Shown in pieces: positions 5,929-10,644 of a stretch of DNA of 10,644 nt. This stretch comes from Cytophagaceae bacterium. Its GTDB lineage: Bacteria; Bacteroidota; Bacteroidia; Cytophagales; Flexibacteraceae. Location: assembly GCA_947464365.1 (NCBI GenBank), contig CANHWS010000103.1, forward strand, positions 1 through 10,644. The letters are read 5' to 3'. A model generated the notes under the pieces. That model had not been told where the DNA came from and did not search any database. It saw nothing but the letters and a program-made list of their open reading frames with translations. How positions within the stretch are numbered: the first letter of the stretch is position 1; each line of letters begins with the position of its first letter. Made by a program: the position numbers and the translations under genes.

Positions 5929-8856
5929 TCAAAATGTATAGGCGAGTGACAGACTTAGGGTCCGCCCGTTCCGGAAGACGTAAGATTTGATATCTAAGTC
6001 GTCTAGTTTGCCATTCAGGTTGCGGTCCTGGTACATGACCAAGTCTTGGGCCAGCAAATCCCCCATGATGAACCGGAACTGAAGGTGCTTGTACAGGCTT
6101 TTGCTTATCGACAGGTCCAGCACGTCTCTCGGATTTTCCCAGATCAAACCACCTGCAGCGTTAGACGTAATCACAATTCTACGGCCAAACTTGTTATAGG
6201 TAAGCTGAGCATCAAGGCCAAGGTCTTCGTTGTTGTATTGCAGACCGACATTGATCAGATAAGGGGACTGACCTTGCAGGGGACGGTCCAACAATATACT
6301 GGCTGTCCCTGGCAGTACCTCTAGGTTAACCTTGCTATTGATGTAGGCATAGTTGCCAAACAGGGTAATGTCATTAAGCGCTTTGGTACCTAATAGTTGC
6401 TCTGCAAAATCAAGCTTTAGCCTTGCCTCTAGCTCGATACCATAATTGTTGGCCTCCTTCGTATTAAAGTAAGACAGTTGCTTGCCACCTGCGTTGTCGT
6501 AGATAAAGAACTCAACAGGCTTGCTGAAGTACTTGATAAATGGGTTGACCGAGATCAAGGATCCGTTATCAAAATAGTATTCGGCCTTAAAATCCCAATT
6601 ATTGATGCGGGTACGCTCCAACTTGGGGTTCCCGACTACTACTAGGTTGTAATTAATTTCATAAAAGGCCAAGGGAGCAAACTCCCGAAACTCAGGCCGT
6701 GACAACGTCTGCGAAAAACTACCCCTCAGCACTAGTTTGTCCGTGAGGTTATAGACCAGATTGACGGAAGGCAAAAGATCGTTCCAGGTAGTATCCACCT
6801 TGATCTTTTGGCCTAGCGAAGCAGAGGTTAGCTTTTGGTTGAAAGTCTCGTAGCGTGCACCCCAGATGATGTGAAGTTTGTTGCTGAACCATTTATGGTC
6901 AAACATCAAGAAGGCCGCCCGCCAATCGCTACTAGCAGTATATACATCAGACGGCTGCGTGGACTCACGTTGCAACAAGGTCGAGTCAGAGAAGTTCTCG
7001 TTCGCAAAAATGCTCCCTGGGTCCTTTTTCAGGATCGGCAACAACGCACTAGGGTTGACGTTAGTAGCCTGCACATACAGGAAGTTACGGGCATCAAAAC
7101 TGCGACGCCTATCCATCAGGAAAAGACCTGCCTTGACACTAGTGCCTATTTCTTTGATCGGAGCCAAGAAATTAACATTGATGCTACGGCTATTTTCCCT
7201 TAGCGTGGAAAAGAACCTACCAGATAAGCCAGGATTAAAAGAGGCACCATTAGAGAATGATCCGACACGGGCCTGATATTGATTACCAGACCAGTTCACA
7301 GGGTCAGGATCTGGTTTGAAGGTCGTTGTATCATAAAACACCCGCTTGAAGTCCGGAGTCTCGCGCAACATGTCGTTGTAGCCGAGGGTATAATTCAGTT
7401 TCAGATTGCGCTCGCCAAAGAGGTGCTCGCCTGCAAATTGCGAGTTAAGGATGCGATTGGATTGGTAATAGTAAAAATAGTCTTTACCATAAACCTCCTT
7501 CTGCCCACCATCACTGATTTCTTTACGATCCCTGATCACATTTTGCGACTCGGACGAAAGGCTAAACATATTCTTGATCGAGAACTTGTTACGCAAGCCA
7601 ACCTTGTAGGTCAAGTTCAGGATACCCGCATTGATGACGTTGACCTTGTAGTTATCAAACCCGATGCTGTCTTGGTCAAGGGCACGGGTGGTATCCTCTT
7701 TACCAGTAACAGGGTCCGTCACGAAACTTTTGGGCAAGTAAGATAAGCTCGGGGTATACCGCAGGCTATTACTATAAGTGTAAAAGGCAATTAGGCCGAA
7801 ATCATTACCCAAGATCTTGAAACGGTCTGCATAGCCCGCCTGAAGACTGTAGTTAGGCCGTCCTTTGCTAGTTGTGGCCTCAAAGTTGTTGTTGAACAAT
7901 ATACTTTGAGCTGCAAGCTTTAGCGCATCCTTACCACGCCCTTGTAGCCGCACAGTAGAGTCAAACGGCAACAACCCACCTGGTAATGAGCGTGTCCCAC
8001 CGTCGTAGCCCAGCCAGTCGGTACTGCTGGTAGGGCCTTGGCGAAAGTCCTGACCAGTCGTGAGGCTATGCGTTTGGCCACCAAGCTGCAAAAAGATGGT
8101 ACGCTCGAACGGAATTTCCTTGGTATTGATCTGGACCAACCCACCACCGAAGTCACCGGCCATGTCAGGCGTAGCAGTTTTAGAAATGATAATATTCTCG
8201 ACCACAGCCGACGGGATCAAGTCTAGCGAAAAGGCCTTGCGGTCAGCTTCTGAGCTTGGCAGAGGCACCCCATTGAGGTATCCTAGGTTATATCTGTCAG
8301 CCAAACCACGGACGATTGCGTATTTGTTATCCTGGATACTTGCGCCAGATACGCGCTTAAGCGCATCAGCTACTGTTTTGTCTGGTGTCCGCCTAATGAC
8401 CTCTGCGGATAAACCACTGCTGACAGCATCGGCATTCCGGAGCTCGAGTTGCAAGAACTCACTACTGCTCTTTTTAACCTTCGCCACGACCTCAATCTCG
8501 GCCGTTGACGAAACAGCCTCGACCATTGCGGCATTAAGCAAGGTGGTGCTGCCAGCCTTGACGACGATGCCATCAAACTCTTGGGTTTGATAACCTAGCT
8601 GGCTAATACGTATAGTATAGGTACCAGGGTCCAAGCTCAGGACAAACTTTCCGTTGATGTCGGTAGTAGTACCCTTGGTGCTTGTCGGCACTGCCACGAT
8701 AGAACCTGGTAGCTCCTCGGCAGTGGCTTTGTCAATAACCTTGCCTGCTATGGTGCCCTTTGGGGGGGCAGCCTGCTGTGCCCAGCCCGTATTTGGCGCA
8801 AGGCTTATGGCCCAAAAACCAACCAACAACACTACTAACTGCCTGATGGATAACAT
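5929..8856 (-). CDS. TonB-dependent outer-membrane receptor with carboxypeptidase-regulatory-like N-terminal domain
   Basis: A 975-residue receptor predicted to import an unknown ligand through the outer membrane using the TonB-ExbBD motor. Residues 1-26 are a signal peptide (cut at GWA|QQ). Residues of about 34-112 are a CarboxypepD_reg-like beta-sandwich (GTIAGKVID, GTTTDINGKF, GTYTIRISQLGY), typical of Bacteroidota receptors. Next comes an EIEVVAKVK segment in the usual place before the plug. The plug covers about 135-249, with RRTPDKTVADALKRVSG, IVRGLADRYN at about 181-190, LNGVPLPSSEADRK, and the terminal GGGLVQINTKEIP. The rest is a beta-barrel with alternating aromatic strands, ending in the aromatic AYTF expected for barrel insertion. 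A DxNxNGxLDDxD loop at 944-955 sits before the last strands. No SusD-like lipoprotein gene is next to it, so it is not a standard starch/glycan (Sus) pair. The neighbouring T9SS protein is the likely partner. The ATG at 8856 is fixed by the signal peptide. Confidence 0.93.
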   Translation of the reverse strand: MLSIRQLVVLLVGFWAISLAPNTGWAQQAAPPKGTIAGKVIDKATAEELPGSIVAVPTSTKGTTTDINGKFVLSLDPGTYTIRISQLGYQTQEFDGIVVKAGSTTLLNAAMVEAVSSTAEIEVVAKVKKSSSEFLQLELRNADAVSSGLSAEVIRRTPDKTVADALKRVSGASIQDNKYAIVRGLADRYNLGYLNGVPLPSSEADRKAFSLDLIPSAVVENIIISKTATPDMAGDFGGGLVQINTKEIPFERTIFLQLGGQTHSLTTGQDFRQGPTSSTDWLGYDGGTRSLPGGLLPFDSTVRLQGRGKDALKLAAQSILFNNNFEATTSKGRPNYSLQAGYADRFKILGNDFGLIAFYTYSNSLRYTPSLSYLPKSFVTDPVTGKEDTTRALDQDSIGFDNYKVNVINAGILNLTYKVGLRNKFSIKNMFSLSSESQNVIRDRKEISDGGQKEVYGKDYFYYYQSNRILNSQFAGEHLFGERNLKLNYTLGYNDMLRETPDFKRVFYDTTTFKPDPDPVNWSGNQYQARVGSFSNGASFNPGLSGRFFSTLRENSRSINVNFLAPIKEIGTSVKAGLFLMDRRRSFDARNFLYVQATNVNPSALLPILKKDPGSIFANENFSDSTLLQRESTQPSDVYTASSDWRAAFLMFDHKWFSNKLHIIWGARYETFNQKLTSASLGQKIKVDTTWNDLLPSVNLVYNLTDKLVLRGSFSQTLSRPEFREFAPLAFYEINYNLVVVGNPKLERTRINNWDFKAEYYFDNGSLISVNPFIKYFSKPVEFFIYDNAGGKQLSYFNTKEANNYGIELEARLKLDFAEQLLGTKALNDITLFGNYAYINSKVNLEVLPGTASILLDRPLQGQSPYLINVGLQYNNEDLGLDAQLTYNKFGRRIVITSNAAGGLIWENPRDVLDLSISKSLYKHLQFRFIMGDLLAQDLVMYQDRNLNGKLDDLDIKSYVFRNGRTLSLSLAYTF

Positions 8857-8879
8857 ACTTTTTGATTAAGATATCTTTG

Positions 8880-8899
8880 GCAGCCATGCGTCTGGCTGC
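8880..8899 (-). promoter_or_regulatory. Hairpin in the leader of the receptor gene
   Basis: A perfect 7-base inverted repeat, GCAGCCA (8880-8886) and TGGCTGC (8893-8899), has a 6-base loop and lies 24-43 bases upstream of the receptor ATG. If transcription begins near 8930, as the promoter candidate suggests, it is in the 5' leader of the mRNA. It could affect mRNA stability or translation, or be a DNA-level operator. No riboswitch class is recognised. Confidence 0.35.
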
Positions 8900-8936
8900 A
8901 AGCGACAAAATTGCGACCTCTACATAAAGAATAGAC

Positions 8937-8965
8937 CAACCATAGGTTATGAATATAATATCAAA
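8937..8965 (-). promoter_or_regulatory. Candidate promoter of the receptor gene
   Basis: On the minus strand, TTTG (8965-8962) is followed 17 bases later by TATGGTTG (8944-8937). This fits the Bacteroidota primary-sigma pattern TTG-N17-23-TAnnTTTG with one mismatch in the -7 element. Transcription would start near 8930, giving a leader of about 75 bases that includes the 8880-8899 hairpin. The pattern is short and chance matches occur, so the call is tentative. Confidence 0.4.
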
Positions 8966-9117
8966 ACGAGAGCACACCCCATCTTTGATAACGGATTGTT
9001 ATTATCTCCATCGAAATTTGGTAACAATATATACTGTTGTTTGCAGGCTAATTAGTAGTGCTAACCAAACAAGATCAACCAAGCACTATTATAAGGCCAT
9101 ACCCCTAAAAGGACATC

Positions 9118-9999
9118 ATGAACGCAGGTATTACATCAGGAAGTGTTGCCGGACTGGACATACATCCACATTTGCGTAAACATGTCATCAACCAGATCAT
9201 TGCGGGAATGTTAGCCTATTTTGTTGTAAATATTACGCATTTATTAACGCAATTTATCCTGAGTGGTTTATTGGGTTTCCGGGCCGTTTTGTACAGCCAT
9301 AAACTGGACTTACGGCTCAACCCCGGAGGCACCAACCTAGCTACGATTACCCTATTATATAATGGTGTCATCCTGATTTTCTTGCTGACCTTGGTTTGGT
9401 TCGCTAGCCAGTCTCGCCGCCCACCGATCGGCATACCGTTTTTGCGGCAGCTTGGGTTTTGGCTCCGGATATTTGCGCTTTGTTACGTCTGTGGCGGCCT
9501 GATCGCTGATGCCTTATTGGGTGAGGGTCTCGCTTATGCGGTGGGGATGCTCGGTTTCGACAAACGCCTATTGTACCTAATGGTACCCCTAATGACCATT
9601 GCCTTGCTGGTCAACACCCAGCGGATCGGCTTCTGGTTGTTCTCCACCACCCTATCACCTAGCATGATCAGAGAGGACAAAAAAGGCACTTATATAATAT
9701 ATGTAGGCCTCTTGCCTTTAGCCATTATCAGCATCCTGAGCTTAGGCCTGTTTGGCATACACGAACATCGTATGCTAGGTATGCTAGGGGCCACCTTACT
9801 AGTCCTTTTGACCCTACTACTGACATGGCAAAAACATGTAATCCCGACGATATCGCGTAACCGCATCAATCGGTATGGGGTGGCCTGGCCCATTCTGTTC
9901 TTGGTCTTGGTCGGTACCTGCCTGATGGTGATTGGCCGTTTCAGAGGGATTTCATCAACACGGTTTTTCAGCCCTGTCAGTACCACTGTCATGCGCTAG
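9118..9999 (+). CDS. Multi-pass inner-membrane protein of unknown function
   Basis: A 293-residue protein with about seven hydrophobic segments: 25-50, 74-97, 111-132, 151-167, 192-213, 219-237 and 254-273. Basic clusters (SRRPP at 99-103, REDKKG at 185-190, SRNRINRYG at 246-254, GRFRG at 273-277) alternate with them. There is no cleavable signal peptide; the first 22 residues look cytoplasmic. I do not recognise the family. The first segment contains THLLTQ (40-45), which sits where a site-2 protease would have HExxH but lacks its Glu and second His; this is only a resemblance. The start is supported by AAAAGGA at 9107-9113, four bases before the ATG. The gene is transcribed divergently from the receptor and ends 67 bases before the hydrolase-like gene on the same strand, so those two may form an operon. 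It is not an exosortase: no conserved Cys, Arg and His in the expected membrane-edge positions are seen. Confidence 0.75.
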   Translation: MNAGITSGSVAGLDIHPHLRKHVINQIIAGMLAYFVVNITHLLTQFILSGLLGFRAVLYSHKLDLRLNPGGTNLATITLLYNGVILIFLLTLVWFASQSRRPPIGIPFLRQLGFWLRIFALCYVCGGLIADALLGEGLAYAVGMLGFDKRLLYLMVPLMTIALLVNTQRIGFWLFSTTLSPSMIREDKKGTYIIYVGLLPLAIISILSLGLFGIHEHRMLGMLGATLLVLLTLLLTWQKHVIPTISRNRINRYGVAWPILFLVLVGTCLMVIGRFRGISSTRFFSPVSTTVMR

Positions 10000-10066
10000 C
10001 TCTTTGCTTCTTCCACAATTTCTATTGTCCATTTATACCATTTCAATTTACTCAAACCTCAGGGTT

Positions 10067-10644
10067 ATGATCTCAATCAAAAAAGCAGTGCTTAGTCTGG
10101 CCCTCGGCTGTGCCAGCATTGCGGCAGGTGCACAAACCACCTGGACCGACTCGGTCACCGTAGGTACCAAAACGGCTGCCAACAATAGTGTCCCTACTAA
10201 GTTCAAGGTCTGGGTACCAACAGGTGTCACAAACCCTAAAGGGATTATCTTGGCTTCTGGTGCGACAGACTCGCGCCTGACCAAAGGTCGCCCATTTACA
10301 ATTTCGCCCGAGATCAGGGCCGCAGCCACCAACCAAAGCCTCGTCATCGTTGGGTTCTGGACCGCTAACGCAGACACCGCCCTCGCCGTTGGTTTTAACC
10401 CAACATTAAACCACCAAGACTCCTTGGCGAAAGCCCTTACACTGCTTGGTAGCAGCACAAGCCTTAACCTAACAGCCGCAACGGTTATTACCTTCGGTCA
10501 TGGTCGTGGTGCTGGCTTTGCTCAGCAGTATGCCATGTTCGCTCCAACCAAAGTGGCTGCCGTCATCAGCTATCATGGGTTCAATATTGTTAACCCTGCT
10601 TGGGTTAGCACAGCCCCATATAGCCCAGCCGTTAATAACCTAAA
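10067..10644 (+). CDS. Secreted alpha/beta-hydrolase-like protein, N-terminal part, catalytic Ser replaced by Gly
   Basis: The frame is open from the ATG at 10067 to the end of the window (192 full codons), so the gene continues beyond it. Residues 1-22 are a signal peptide (IKK start, hydrophobic 7-20, cut at AGA|Q). The mature part follows an alpha/beta-hydrolase order: KFKVWVP strand (45-51), GIILASG strand (59-65, oxyanion-type loop), SLVIVGFW strand (91-98), a helix of about 117-128, and a nucleophile-elbow segment VITFGHGRGAGFA at 140-152 followed by the VAAVISYHG strand (163-171). In active esterases and poly(hydroxybutyrate) depolymerase-like members the elbow reads GxSxG. Here it is GHGRG, with Gly146 (GGT) in the nucleophile position. 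The acid and His of the triad would lie beyond the window. The protein may be a non-catalytic binding version, or the true nucleophile is elsewhere. In this phylum such exported proteins often end in a T9SS tail, which could not be checked. Family call is by motif only. Confidence 0.7.
   Translation, partial: MISIKKAVLSLALGCASIAAGAQTTWTDSVTVGTKTAANNSVPTKFKVWVPTGVTNPKGIILASGATDSRLTKGRPFTISPEIRAAATNQSLVIVGFWTANADTALAVGFNPTLNHQDSLAKALTLLGSSTSLNLTAATVITFGHGRGAGFAQQYAMFAPTKVAAVISYHGFNIVNPAWVSTAPYSPAVNNL

Larger units (their letters stand above)
8857..9117. promoter_or_regulatory. Divergent intergenic region between receptor and membrane-protein genes
   Basis: This 261-base region must carry promoters for both directions. 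The minus-strand promoter candidate and leader hairpin are listed separately. For the plus strand, TTTG (8984-8987) is followed 25 bases later by GAAATTTG (9013-9020), one mismatch from TAnnTTTG but with spacing slightly too long, so it is weak. A small dyad, ATAAC (8988-8992) and GTTAT (8998-9002), overlaps this area and could be an operator. No open frame in the gap looks like a gene. Confidence 0.4.

Noticed and set aside
7279..7746. 155-codon plus-strand open frame inside the receptor gene
   Set aside because: It is antisense to a clear beta-barrel coding region and shows no family features or ribosome-binding site.
9118..9999. Exosortase/archaeosortase that would process the PID-CTERM-like tail
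   Set aside because: The number of membrane segments is compatible, but the conserved Cys, Arg and His needed by exosortases are not seen at membrane edges, and the protein shows no family signature.
10048..10458. 136-codon minus-strand open frame near the right end
   Set aside because: The plus strand here encodes a signal peptide and hydrolase-fold strands in one uninterrupted frame to the window end. The minus frame has no comparable features.

Overview
The window comes from a member of the Bacteroidota. Four signs support this: the C-terminal tail of a DUF2851 protein (a family found mainly in this phylum); a TonB-dependent receptor with an N-terminal carboxypeptidase-regulatory-like domain; a giant secreted protein ending in a type A sorting domain of the type IX secretion system (T9SS); and a small protein with a PID-CTERM-like tail. 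Upstream regions are A/T-rich with weak Shine-Dalgarno sequences, as is usual in the phylum. I cannot name the genus. An environmental Cytophagales/Chitinophagales-type bacterium is a guess.

Layout. 1-195 (+) is the end of a DUF2851 gene that begins outside the window. It converges on a minus-strand block covering 280-8856. Read in its own direction, that block holds the TonB-dependent outer-membrane receptor (8856-5929), a strong intrinsic terminator (5893-5861), a 406-bp gap with several dyads, the 1598-residue T9SS-exported protein (5522-726), a hairpin, a 92-residue PID-CTERM-like protein (615-337) and a second intrinsic terminator (307-279). A 261-bp divergent region separates the receptor from two plus-strand genes: an unrecognised protein with about seven membrane segments (9118-9999), and the first 192 codons of a secreted alpha/beta-hydrolase-like protein (10067 to the window end), whose nucleophile elbow reads GHGRG with glycine where the catalytic serine is expected.

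How the genes may work together. The receptor would import a ligand across the outer membrane using TonB energy. The T9SS protein would sit on the cell surface or be released. It carries two tandem copies of a beta-helix module of about 480 residues, a low-complexity beta-rich linker, a module common in T9SS cargo and the sorting domain. The arrangement suggests that the surface protein captures or processes the receptor's ligand. This is inference, because nothing in the sequence names the ligand. The small PID-CTERM-like protein is probably co-transcribed with the surface protein or made from its own weak promoter. No RNA genes, CRISPR arrays, insertion sequences or attachment sites were found.
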